Assembly: GCF_009733795.1 (NCBI RefSeq)
Contig: NZ_WNXX01000005.1
Span: 179,296 to 243,295, forward strand
Origin: Actinotalea caeni
Lineage (GTDB): Bacteria > Actinomycetota > Actinomycetes > Actinomycetales > Beutenbergiaceae
DNA length: 64,000 nt
Direction: 5' to 3'
Part shown: piece by piece, positions 32,876 to 42,547 of the stretch
Layout of the letters: each line of letters opens with the position of its first letter
How positions within the stretch are numbered: the stretch's first letter is position 1
Program-made: the position numbers and the translations under genes
The notes under the pieces: model-generated
Told to the model about the DNA's origin: nothing
The model's database searches: none
What the model saw: only the letters and a program-made list of their open reading frames with translations

Positions 32876-34897
32876 ATGCCACGACCTCCCGCGCTGCCCG
32901 CCGCGACCCCGCGCACGACGACCCAGCTGCTGCTCGCACGTGGTGGCGACCCCTTCGAGCACACCCGCGCGATCGTGGGCTCGGCGCGGCAGTCGGTCGC
33001 CGAGCTGCTGTCGTTCCTGCCCGAGGACCAGAAGGTGCTGCGGCGGCGGTTCGAGGACGTCGAGCGGCTGCTCAGCGGGGCCGAGCCGTCGATCCCGGCG
33101 AGCATGGCCGCCTCCGGGCCGGCTGCGACGGCGGCCGGTGCGCTGGCCTCGCTCGGCTGGGGCGAGCCGGTGGTCGTCTCCGGTGCCCCCGTCGGGCGGC
33201 AGCCGGTGGACCCCGACCCGGCGGCCGAGCCGGTGTACGGCTTCCACGAGGCGCTCGACGGCGCCCGCCGGTACCTCAAGGAGTCCTGCGACCAGCTCCG
33301 GATGGGCTCGCAGACCTGGGGGGCGCAGCGTGTCGTCCAGGCCGGCGCCGTCGCGCACGCCGCGGCCGCGATCGACCACCTCGCGAGCGTGTTCACGGCG
33401 GCCATGTGGGACTTCGAGCGGCCGGCCATGCCGAGCCTGCCCGCCACGTCGGGCCGCATCGAGCTGCGGGCGTCCCCCCGCGCGATCCCGATGACGAGGT
33501 GGGCGCGCTACGCGCGGGCGATGTTCCTCACCGACCGCGTCGAGCTGACGACGGCGTCGGGACGCCGCGTCATCGGTGCCGACGAGCCGATCGCCTACCT
33601 GCTGCACGTGGTGCCGCCGTCGCCGACGAGCGTCGTCGTGCCGTACGACCCCGCCGAGCCCTACGCGCCGGTCCCGCTGTACGACGAGCTCGGCGTCGTG
33701 CACCTGTGCACCGCGGACGGCCGCAGCATGGGAGCCATCGCCGTCGCCGACTGGCTGGCGCAGCCCGAGCTCACGGTCGCGCAGGGGGCCGTCGTGCAGC
33801 CGGCCGAGCGGCTGCGCGCCTACGACCGGCTCGTGTGGGCGCTCGAGGCGTCGGGCATCGCGGCGGGCGCCGCGACCCTGCGGGTCCCGATCCGACGCGG
33901 CGTGCAGCACCCGCCGCACGTCGACCCCGGCGTGCTCACCGGCACCGCCGGCGCGGCCGTCCCGGCGGGCACCGTGCCCGCCGCGCTGCCGGCGCCGCTC
34001 GCCGCCGACGTGATCCGGCCCGCACCGCACGTCGTGCCGTACGAGGGCTGGGCCGCCCACCCGGCCCGCGCGCTGCTGCGGCGGCAGCGCCGCCACCGTG
34101 CGCGGCAGATCGACCTGGGCCCGTCGACGAAGGTCACCGAGCCGCTCCGTGCCCTCTACCCGACCGCGCTCTGGGCCGGGTCGCTGTTCACGGCGTTCCT
34201 GCTGGAGGGGCAGTGGTGGGTGCGGCTGCTGGTGCTGCTCGCGTTCGTGACCGTGCTCGAGCCGTGGGTGACGTGGGTGGCGCGCTGGCTGGGCGACCGC
34301 GACATGCGGCGCATGACCGCCGTCTACCGCCCGGGGGCGTCGGAGCGCACCGACCGCGCCTTCCAGATGCACGCCCGCCTCATGTACGACGGCGCCAACA
34401 TCGGCGTCCGGACCGGCACCCGTCACGAGGCCTGGCTCGCCGCCTCCAGCGACGGCGACCTCGGCGTCGTCGGCATGCGTCGACTGGTGCACGAGGACCG
34501 CGCGTGGGGCATCGCGCTCGTCGACCGGCTCGGCCGGTGGCGGCTGGTGCTGCCCGCCGACACGTGGGCGCCGCGCGGCGACCTCACCGGGCTCGCCGGC
34601 TTCGCCGGCGCGGCCGGGCTCGAGCTCGGCGACGAGCAGGCGGCACCGCCGGTCGTGTCCGACGACCTCATGATCGAGGGCTCGCCGAGCACCCGGGTCC
34701 GCTCGCGCGGGCCGCTCACGCGCGGCATGGTCATCGCCGGCATCCACGCGCTCGCGGCGTTCGTGATCACGCTGCCGGGCTCGACGACCGCCTCGATCTA
34801 CACGCTGTCGATCGCGGGCATCTGCTTCGTGCCCGTGCTGCTGCGGTGGCTGTGGACCACCTGGTACGCCGGCAGGTCCGTGACCCGCGCGAGCTAG
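32876..34897 (+). CDS. Large membrane protein of unknown function, 673 aa
   Basis: I do not recognise the family. The first 400 or so residues look soluble, with a Pro-rich start, a helical stretch (ARQSVAELLSFLPEDQKVLR, about 37-56) and a long mixed region that includes ARYARAMFLTDRVELTTASG. A pair of membrane helices lies around 425-465 (LFTAFLLEGQWWVRLLVLLA). A charged domain with EAWLAASSDGDLGVVG follows, and two more helices end the protein (AGIHALAAFVITLPG; LSIAGICFVPVLLRWLW). No catalytic motif stands out. It lies between peptidase E and the convergent rne gene, with a clear hairpin at its end. Confidence 0.6.
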   Translation: MPRPPALPAATPRTTTQLLLARGGDPFEHTRAIVGSARQSVAELLSFLPEDQKVLRRRFEDVERLLSGAEPSIPASMAASGPAATAAGALASLGWGEPVVVSGAPVGRQPVDPDPAAEPVYGFHEALDGARRYLKESCDQLRMGSQTWGAQRVVQAGAVAHAAAAIDHLASVFTAAMWDFERPAMPSLPATSGRIELRASPRAIPMTRWARYARAMFLTDRVELTTASGRRVIGADEPIAYLLHVVPPSPTSVVVPYDPAEPYAPVPLYDELGVVHLCTADGRSMGAIAVADWLAQPELTVAQGAVVQPAERLRAYDRLVWALEASGIAAGAATLRVPIRRGVQHPPHVDPGVLTGTAGAAVPAGTVPAALPAPLAADVIRPAPHVVPYEGWAAHPARALLRRQRRHRARQIDLGPSTKVTEPLRALYPTALWAGSLFTAFLLEGQWWVRLLVLLAFVTVLEPWVTWVARWLGDRDMRRMTAVYRPGASERTDRAFQMHARLMYDGANIGVRTGTRHEAWLAASSDGDLGVVGMRRLVHEDRAWGIALVDRLGRWRLVLPADTWAPRGDLTGLAGFAGAAGLELGDEQAAPPVVSDDLMIEGSPSTRVRSRGPLTRGMVIAGIHALAAFVITLPGSTTASIYTLSIAGICFVPVLLRWLWTTWYAGRSVTRAS

Positions 34898-34904
34898 CAC
34901 GACC

Positions 34905-34930
34905 CGCGCCGGCGGTCGCCCGCCGGCGCG
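34905..34930. terminator. 11-bp hairpin between convergent genes (membrane protein and rne)
   Basis: CGCGCCGGCGG (34905-34915) pairs perfectly with CCGCCGGCGCG (34920-34930) around TCGC, directly between the two stop codons. No T run is present. Confidence 0.6.
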
Positions 34931-34936
34931 ACGGCG

Positions 34937-37915
34937 TCAGCCGGTCGTGGCCTCCTCGGCCGGCTCCAGCGGGATCTCCGCCGTCACCGGGCTGGTGGCC
35001 TCCTCGGGCGTCACCGCCGTCTCCGGCGTCACCGCCGTCTCCGGCGTCTCCGCCGTCTCGCTGCTCGCGGCCTCCGCCTGCTCGGGCGCCTCGTCCGACG
35101 TCGCAGCTGCCTCGGTCCGTGCAGCGCCGTCGGCGTCCGGCTCGGCCGCTGCCGGCTGCGCGGTCTCACCGGCGTCGGTCGCGGGCTCACCGCGGCGCTC
35201 CTCGTCGAGGTGCGTCTCCTCGTGGGCGTGCGCCGCCGCCGCGGCGATCGCCGCGAGCGTCGCACGCACCTGGGCGCGCTGCACCGGGTCCTCGACGGAC
35301 TCGACCACCGGCACCTGCGGCTGGCTGCCACCACCGCCGCCGCCGCGGCGACGCCCGCGACCGCCACGACCCGACCGGGGCGTGTCGTCGCTGCTCTCCG
35401 CCGGGGTGCTGCCGTTCTCGACCGGGTGGTCGTGCAGCACGTAGCCGCGGCCGTGGCAGTGCTCGCAGGTGGTGCTGAACGCCTCGACCAGGCCCTGGCC
35501 GACGCGCTTGCGGGTCATCTGCACCAGGCCCAGCGAGGTCACCTCGGCCACCTGGTGGCGGGTGCGGTCGCGGCCGAGGCACTCGACGAGCCGGCGCAGC
35601 ACCAGGTCCCGGTTGGACTCGAGCACCATGTCGATGAAGTCGATGACGATGATGCCGCCGATGTCGCGCAGCCGCAGCTGGCGCACGATCTCCTCGGCCG
35701 CCTCGAGGTTGTTCCGGGTGACCGTCTCCTCGAGCGTGCCACCGGTCCCGGTGAACTTGCCGGTGTTGACGTCGATGACGGTCATCGCCTCGGTGCGGTC
35801 GATGACCAGCGAGCCGCCCGAGGGCAGCCACACCTTGCGGTCGAGCCCCTTGGCGAGCTGCTCGTCGATGCGGTGCGCGCTGAACACGTCCTCGGCGGCC
35901 GTCCAGTGGTGCAGCCGGTCGGCCAGGTCCGGCGCGACCGAGGAGACGTACGACGAGATCGTCTTCCACGCCTCGTCGCCCTGCACGGTCAGCGACCGGA
36001 AGTCCTCGTTGAACACGTCGCGCACGACCCGGGTCGCGAGCTCCGGCTCACCCTTGAGGAGCACCGGTGCCGTCGTCGAGGACTTGCCGACCTTCTTCTG
36101 GATGTCGTCCCAGGTCTTGGTCAGCCGCTCGACGTCGCGGCGCAGCTCCTCCTCCGATGCGCCCTCGGCGGCCGTGCGGACGATGACGCCCTGACCGTCG
36201 GGGACGATCTCCTTGAGGAGCTTCTTGAGCCGGTTGCGCTCGGTGTCGGGGAGCTTGCGCGAGATGCCGGTCATCGCGCCCGAGGGCACGAGCACGAGGT
36301 AGCGGCCCGCGAGCGTGATCTGGGAGGTGAGCCGGGCGCCCTTGTGGCCGATCGGGTCCTTGGTGACCTGCACCATGACCGAGTCGCCCGCGGACAGCGC
36401 CTGCTCGATGCGTCGCGGCTGGCCCTCCAGGCCCGCCGCGTCCCAGTTGACCTCGCCTGCGTACAGGACCGCGTTGCGGCCGCGGCCGAGGTCGACGAAG
36501 GCCGCCTCCATCGACGGCAGCACGTTCTGGACCCGGCCCAGGTAGACGTTGCCCACCATCGAGGTCTGGGTCTTGCGGGCCACGTAGTGCTCGACGAGGA
36601 CGTCGTCCTCGAGCACCGCGATCTGGGTGCGGCCGTCGCGCTCGCGCACGACCATCGCGCGGTCGACCGACTCGCGGCGGGCCAGGAACTCGGCCTCGGT
36701 GATGATCGCGCGGCGGCGGTTGGCGTCGCGGCCCTCGCGACGGCGCTGACGCTTGGCCTCCAGCCGGGTCGACCCCTTGAGCGCGGTCACCTCGTCGCGG
36801 GAGCCGCGGCCGGAGTCCTCCGAGCGCGAGCGCGACCGGCGGCGGCGCCGGCGTCGCGACCCGCCGCCCTCGGCGGACTGGTCGCCGTCGTTGTCGCTCG
36901 AGGACTCCTCGGTGCCCTCGGCCCCATCGGCACCGTCGGCGGCGTCGTCGCCGTTCTCGGCGTCGGACGAGCCGTCGGAGTCGTCGTTGTCGTCGCTGTC
37001 GTCGTTGCCGTTCTCGGCGTCGTCCTCGCGGTTGGCCTTGGCACGACGGCGGCCACGGCCGCCCCGGCGGCGCCGACGACGTGGGGCGCTCTCGCGGTCC
37101 TCCGCGCCCTCGCCACCCTCGCCGTCGTCGTTGTCGGTGCTCTCGCCGTCCGCGGTGGCGTCGGCGGTGTCGGATGCGTCCGACGCGTCGGAGGCGCCGG
37201 CGTCGGAGGTGCCGGTGTCGTCACTCGCGTCCTGCTGCTTCTTCCGGCGAGACCGGGACCGCGGCGCCTGGGCGGGTGCCTCCTGCGCCTGCTCCGGCGC
37301 GACGGGGTCCTGGCCGTCCTCGTTGCCCGTGCCGTCCCCGGCCTCGTCGGGCTCCGGCGGGCCCGCGGGCGCCGACGCCCGGCGCCGCGACCGGCGCGGC
37401 GTCAGGTCCGGCGGCTGGAACAGCAGCGCGGTCGCGGGCAGCCGCAACGACTCGCCGTCGTCGTCCTGCACGTCGCTGTCGGACTGGTCGCCGTCCTGCT
37501 CGTCGCTGTCGGACGGCGCGTCCTCGGCCTCGGCCCGCTCCTCGGTCTCGGCCTGCTCCTCGGTCTCGGCCTGCTCCTCGGTCTCGGCCTGCTCCTCGGT
37601 CTCGGCCTGCTCCTCGGGCTCGTCCTGCTCCTCGGGCTCGTCCTCGACGACGCCGGCGGACGCGGCAGCGGCCTCGGCCTGCTCGTCGGCGGGCTGCGCC
37701 TCGTCGGAGGGCGTGCCGTCCGTCTCGGGCTGCGGGTCGCGCAGACCCAGCTCGGCGAGGACGTCGAGCGTGGGCCGCTCCTCGGGGGTCATCGCGGGCC
37801 GGGTCGCACGGCGCGAGCGCCGAGCCCTCCCACCGCTCCCCTGTCGCTCGGCCGGTCGATCGTCTCTCGTGGCGTCGTCGCTCTGCTCGTCCTGGGTGCC
37901 GTCGTAGCTGTCCAC
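34937..37915 (-). CDS. rne: Ribonuclease E/G
   Basis: The 992-aa RNase E/G has its catalytic core in the middle: an S1 domain (VGNVYLGRVQNVLPSMEAAF), catalytic Asp motifs TVIDVNTGKFTG and IIVIDFIDM, and the zinc-link CEHCHGRGY. The N-terminal 400 residues and the C-terminal 120 are disordered, alternating acidic (EEQAET repeats, DDSDDNDDSDG) and Arg-rich blocks, as in actinobacterial RNase E scaffolds of the degradosome. The true start is uncertain. I favour the GTG at 37915 behind GGCGGAG, because codon bias becomes gene-like there; a frame opens as early as 38083. Confidence 0.93.
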   Translation of the reverse strand: MDSYDGTQDEQSDDATRDDRPAERQGSGGRARRSRRATRPAMTPEERPTLDVLAELGLRDPQPETDGTPSDEAQPADEQAEAAAASAGVVEDEPEEQDEPEEQAETEEQAETEEQAETEEQAETEERAEAEDAPSDSDEQDGDQSDSDVQDDDGESLRLPATALLFQPPDLTPRRSRRRASAPAGPPEPDEAGDGTGNEDGQDPVAPEQAQEAPAQAPRSRSRRKKQQDASDDTGTSDAGASDASDASDTADATADGESTDNDDGEGGEGAEDRESAPRRRRRRGGRGRRRAKANREDDAENGNDDSDDNDDSDGSSDAENGDDAADGADGAEGTEESSSDNDGDQSAEGGGSRRRRRRRSRSRSEDSGRGSRDEVTALKGSTRLEAKRQRRREGRDANRRRAIITEAEFLARRESVDRAMVVRERDGRTQIAVLEDDVLVEHYVARKTQTSMVGNVYLGRVQNVLPSMEAAFVDLGRGRNAVLYAGEVNWDAAGLEGQPRRIEQALSAGDSVMVQVTKDPIGHKGARLTSQITLAGRYLVLVPSGAMTGISRKLPDTERNRLKKLLKEIVPDGQGVIVRTAAEGASEEELRRDVERLTKTWDDIQKKVGKSSTTAPVLLKGEPELATRVVRDVFNEDFRSLTVQGDEAWKTISSYVSSVAPDLADRLHHWTAAEDVFSAHRIDEQLAKGLDRKVWLPSGGSLVIDRTEAMTVIDVNTGKFTGTGGTLEETVTRNNLEAAEEIVRQLRLRDIGGIIVIDFIDMVLESNRDLVLRRLVECLGRDRTRHQVAEVTSLGLVQMTRKRVGQGLVEAFSTTCEHCHGRGYVLHDHPVENGSTPAESSDDTPRSGRGGRGRRRGGGGGGSQPQVPVVESVEDPVQRAQVRATLAAIAAAAAHAHEETHLDEERRGEPATDAGETAQPAAAEPDADGAARTEAAATSDEAPEQAEAASSETAETPETAVTPETAVTPEEATSPVTAEIPLEPAEEATTG
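37523..37648. repeat. 18-bp coding tandem repeat in rne
   Basis: Four identical 18-bp units CTCGGTCTCGGCCTGCTC fill 37541-37612, with degenerate copies on both sides. On the minus strand they encode the hexapeptide EEQAET and variants. The unit can expand or contract without a frameshift, so strain-to-strain length variation is expected. Confidence 0.85.
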
Positions 37916-38321
37916 GTAGCTCCGCCGAGGGTGCCGCGCCGTACCACCGGGGCCTCTCGGGTTCTCTCGTCGGCCCGCGTCGCGGGTCGGGGATGTCTGG
38001 AAGTCTTCGTGTGCCGATTCCCTCGCGAGTGTGTCGCGTCGAGGATCCGCCGCCGTCACCACGTGCCATGTGGGCACGTGCACAGGTGCGGCCCGGGGCT
38101 CAGCGCCTTGCCTGGGATGGCGGCGCAGCGGCCCGCGAACCTCATCGACCGTGCTGGTTCCAACGGGTCGGACGACGGGTACGGAACTCGCCGACCAACC
38201 GCGTTCAGTATGTCACAAGCCGGTCTCGGGAGCCGGTCAGGACACCCGGGACCTGGGCCCAAGGTCCCGGGTCTCGCCGTCGCGCCGTCCCTAGCCTGAC
38301 CGGGACGGAGGGAGCCTGGGT
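37916..38321. other. Divergent regulatory gap between rne and cydA
   Basis: About 400 bp separate the chosen rne start from cydA. On the cydA side a TAGCCT box near 38291 and a GGAGGGAG ribosome-binding site precede the ATG, and a long hairpin lies at 38244-38272. On the rne side the leader would be long, as is known for self-regulated rne genes, but I cannot fix a promoter. No gene is supported. Confidence 0.5.
38244..38272. promoter_or_regulatory. 11-bp perfect inverted repeat upstream of cydA
   Basis: ACCCGGGACCT (38244-38254) and AGGTCCCGGGT (38262-38272) are exact complements around GGGCCCA. The element ends about 20 bp before the TAGCCT box of cydA. It could be an operator for the oxidase operon or a transcriptional barrier between the divergent units. 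Confidence 0.5.
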
Positions 38322-39797
38322 ATGGATGCGGTCGACGCTGCTCGGTGGCAGTTCGCCATCGTCACGGTGTACCACTTCATCTTCGTGCCGCTGACGATCG
38401 GCCTGTCGCCGCTCGTGGCGATCATGCAGACGGCGTGGCTCGTCACGGGCAAGGACCACTGGCTGCGGCTGACGAAGTTCTTCGGCAAGCTGCTGCTGGT
38501 CAACTTCGCGATCGGCGTCGCGACCGGCATCGTGCAGGAGTTCCAGTTCGGGATGAACTGGAGCGAGTACTCGCGGTTCGTCGGCGACATCTTCGGCGCG
38601 CCGCTCGCGATCGAGGGGCTCGCGGCGTTCTTCGTCGAGTCGACCTTCCTCGGGCTGTGGATCTTCGGCTGGGACCGGCTGCCGCGGCTGCTGCACCTCG
38701 CCTCGATCTGGCTCGTCGCGCTCGCGACGAACCTGTCGGCGTTCTTCATCCTGGCCGCCAACTCCTGGATGCAGCACCCGGTCGGGGCGATCTACAACCC
38801 CGAGACCGGGCGCGCCGAGCTCGACGACTTCGGCGCCGTCCTCCTCAACAACACCCTGTGGGCCGCCTACACGCACACGATCGCGACGGCGCTGCTCGTG
38901 GCTGGCACCTTCGTCACCGGAGTGGCGGGCTGGCTGATGGTGCGCGAGGTCCGCGCCGGGCGGGTCGACCTCGCCCGCGCCGTCTACCGCCCGGCCGCGC
39001 TCATCGGGCTCGTCACGATCGTCGCCAGCGGTGCCGGCGTCGCCGTCTCGGGCGACTGGCAGGCCAAGCTGATGTTCGAGCAGCAGCCGATGAAGATGGC
39101 CGCCGCGGAAGGCCTGTGCGAGACGCAGACCGGCGCCGGGTTCTCGATCCTCACCGTCGGCGACCTGTCGAACTCGTGCGAGGGCGTCATCCACCTCATC
39201 GAGGTGCCCGGGCTCACCAGCTACCTGGCGACCGGCGACTTCGCCGGCGAGGTGCAGGGCGTGCCCGAGCTGCAGGAGTACATGGAGGAGCGCTACGGCG
39301 ACACCGACGCGGCCGGCGAGCCGGTGAGCTACTCCCCCAACCTGGCGCTCACCTACTGGTCGTTCCGGCTGATGATCGGGTTCGCGATCTTCTCGGCCGC
39401 GCTGGCGGTGGCCGCGCTGTACCTGCTGCGCCGGAAGGGGGCGGTGACCGGCAACCGCTGGTTCGCCCGGCTGTGCCTGGTCGCGATCCCGATGCCGTTC
39501 GTCGCGGCGTCCTTCGGCTGGATCTTCACCGAGACCGGTCGGCAGCCCTGGGTGGTGGTGCCGAACCCGACCGGTGTCGACATGGTCCGCATGCTCACCA
39601 GCGACGGCGTCTCCGGCGTCGTCGGGCTGGGGAAGGTGATCACCTCGCTCGCCGTGTTCACCCTCATCTACGGCGTCCTGGCGGTCGTCTGGGTCAAGCT
39701 CATGAGCCGCTACGCGAGCCACGGCGCGGTCGAGGTGGCGCCGCCGCCGGACCCCGAGGACGCCGACAGCGACCGCCCCCTGTCCTTCGCCTACTGA
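38322..39797 (+). CDS. cydA: Cytochrome bd ubiquinol oxidase subunit I
   Basis: CydA (491 aa) carries hemes b558, b595 and d and reduces oxygen with quinol electrons in the membrane. It has nine predicted helices, the N-terminal haem ligand in VTVYHFIFVPLTIG, the conserved WxxSEYSRFVGDIF region and TGRQPWVV. The quinol-binding loop is short, as in Actinobacteria and Firmicutes. GGAGGGAG lies before the ATG. It is first in the complete cydABDC operon, which usually supports respiration at low oxygen or under stress. Confidence 0.96.
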   Translation: MDAVDAARWQFAIVTVYHFIFVPLTIGLSPLVAIMQTAWLVTGKDHWLRLTKFFGKLLLVNFAIGVATGIVQEFQFGMNWSEYSRFVGDIFGAPLAIEGLAAFFVESTFLGLWIFGWDRLPRLLHLASIWLVALATNLSAFFILAANSWMQHPVGAIYNPETGRAELDDFGAVLLNNTLWAAYTHTIATALLVAGTFVTGVAGWLMVREVRAGRVDLARAVYRPAALIGLVTIVASGAGVAVSGDWQAKLMFEQQPMKMAAAEGLCETQTGAGFSILTVGDLSNSCEGVIHLIEVPGLTSYLATGDFAGEVQGVPELQEYMEERYGDTDAAGEPVSYSPNLALTYWSFRLMIGFAIFSAALAVAALYLLRRKGAVTGNRWFARLCLVAIPMPFVAASFGWIFTETGRQPWVVVPNPTGVDMVRMLTSDGVSGVVGLGKVITSLAVFTLIYGVLAVVWVKLMSRYASHGAVEVAPPPDPEDADSDRPLSFAY

Positions 39798-39817
39798 GCC
39801 CGCCTGGAGACGCGCTG

Positions 39818-40864
<1,047 letters not shown>

Positions 40865-40867
40865 CCG

Positions 40868-42547
40868 GTGGCCAAGCCGCTCGACCCCGCGCTGCTGCGC
40901 TCGGTGCGCAGCGCGCGGTCCACCGTGCTTGCGACCGCGGCGCTGGTCGTGGCGCAGACGGCGGCGCTCGTCGTCGCGGCGCTGCTGCTCGCCCGCGCGC
41001 TCGGCCGGCTGGTCGAGGGCAGCGCGGCCTGGTCGGAGGTGGCAGGCGAGGCCCTCGGGGTGCTCGTCGCGCTCGCCGTGCGAGCGGCGCTGACGACCGC
41101 GACCGAGTGGCGCGCCCACCGCGGCGCCACCCGCGTCGTCGCCGAGATGCGTGACGCGACGCTGCGGCACGTCGCGCGGCTCGGGCCGCGGTGGCTCGAG
41201 GCGCACCGCGCCGAGGTCGCCACGCTGGTCACGCGCGGCCTGGACGCGCTCGAGCCCTACCTCGTGCGCTACCTGCCGCAGCTGCTGCAGACCGCGCTGC
41301 TGACACCCGCGATCCTCGTCGTCATCGCCACCCAGGACCTGCTGTCCGCCGCCACGCTCGCGATCACGTTGCCCCTGATCCCGGTGTTCATGTGGCTGAT
41401 CGGGCTGGCGACCGAGCGCACCACCCGGCGCCGACTGGCCGCGCAGCAGCGGCTCGACGCGCGGGTCCTCGACCTCGTCGCCGGGCTGGGGACGCTGCGC
41501 GCGCTCGGCCGGGCGCGCGGCACGGTCGCACGCGTGCGCGAGCTCGCCGACGCCGAGCGTCGCGGCACGATGTCGACCCTGCGGGTGGCGTTCCTCTCCG
41601 GTGCCGCGCTCGAGCTGCTCGCGACGCTCTCGGTCGCGGTCGTCGCGGTGGGTGTCGGGCTGCGGCTGGTCACCGGCGAGGTCGGTCTGGTCACGGGGCT
41701 CGCGGTGCTGGTCCTGGCGCCCGAGGTGCTCGCACCGCTGCGTCACGTCGGCACCCACTTCCACGCCTCCGCCGACGGCGTCGCCGCGGTCGAGCGGTGC
41801 CTGGATATCCTTCGCGAGCCGGTGCCGGTCGCCGGCACCGCCGATCTCGGCCCGGTCGAGGAGGTCGAGTGGGACGGTGTCGACGTCCTGCCGCCCGGGC
41901 GCACGCTGCCGGCCCCCGCCGGCCTGCACGGCCGGGTGCGCCGCGGCGGCATCACGGTGCTGCGGGGCCCGAGCGGTGCCGGCAAGACCTCCGCGGCGCT
42001 GGCGCTGCTCGGCCTGCTGGCCCCGGACGCGGGCGTCGTGCGGCTGCGCGTCGGCGACCGCAGGCTCGACCTGCGCGACGTCGACCTCGCGGCGTGGCAC
42101 GCCCAGGTCGCCTGGGTGCCGCAGCACCCCGTGCTCGAGCCCGGCACGCTCCGCGAGGTCGCGCTCGCCGGCGTCGACGCCGACGACGAGGCGCTGCGAG
42201 GTGCGGCCGAGCGTTCCGGCTTCGCCGAGGTCGTCGCCGCGCTGCCGCTGGGGTGGGACACCCCGGTGGGCGGTCGCGCCCGCGGGCTCTCCGCCGGGCA
42301 GCGGCAGCGGCTGGCGACCACCCGCGCACTGCTCTCCCCCGCCCGGTTCCTCGTCCTCGACGAGCCGACGGCGCACCTGGACTCCGCGAGCAGCGCCCAG
42401 GTGCTGCGGCTGGTCACCGAGGCGGCCCGGGACGGCGTCGGCGTCCTCGTCCTCACCCACGCACCCGAGCTGGTCGCCGCCGCCGACGAGGTCGTCACGG
42501 TCGCCGCCGGGGCCGCCGAGCCGCTCGCCGCGGAGGTGCTCGCATGA
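40868..42547 (+). CDS. cydD: Thiol reductant ABC exporter subunit CydD
   Basis: CydD (559 aa) pairs with CydC to export glutathione/cysteine-type thiols or haem precursors needed for cytochrome bd assembly. It has an ABC transmembrane domain of about six helices, then Walker A GPSGAGKTS, signature GLSAGQRQR and Walker B FLVLDEPT. The start GTG follows three bases after the cydB stop. In actinobacteria CydC and CydD are sometimes fused; here they are separate, with an ATGA overlap. Confidence 0.93.
   Translation: MAKPLDPALLRSVRSARSTVLATAALVVAQTAALVVAALLLARALGRLVEGSAAWSEVAGEALGVLVALAVRAALTTATEWRAHRGATRVVAEMRDATLRHVARLGPRWLEAHRAEVATLVTRGLDALEPYLVRYLPQLLQTALLTPAILVVIATQDLLSAATLAITLPLIPVFMWLIGLATERTTRRRLAAQQRLDARVLDLVAGLGTLRALGRARGTVARVRELADAERRGTMSTLRVAFLSGAALELLATLSVAVVAVGVGLRLVTGEVGLVTGLAVLVLAPEVLAPLRHVGTHFHASADGVAAVERCLDILREPVPVAGTADLGPVEEVEWDGVDVLPPGRTLPAPAGLHGRVRRGGITVLRGPSGAGKTSAALALLGLLAPDAGVVRLRVGDRRLDLRDVDLAAWHAQVAWVPQHPVLEPGTLREVALAGVDADDEALRGAAERSGFAEVVAALPLGWDTPVGGRARGLSAGQRQRLATTRALLSPARFLVLDEPTAHLDSASSAQVLRLVTEAARDGVGVLVLTHAPELVAAADEVVTVAAGAAEPLAAEVLA

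Noticed and set aside
32000..34900. Upstream extension of the MFS transporter frame to 34900
   Set aside because: The extension is antisense to peptidase E and the 673-aa membrane protein. Transporter similarity begins only after the GTG cluster near 31930.
38195..38216. Rex-type redox operator before cydA
   Set aside because: Only one half-site (TTGTGA on the minus strand) is present; the facing half does not match.
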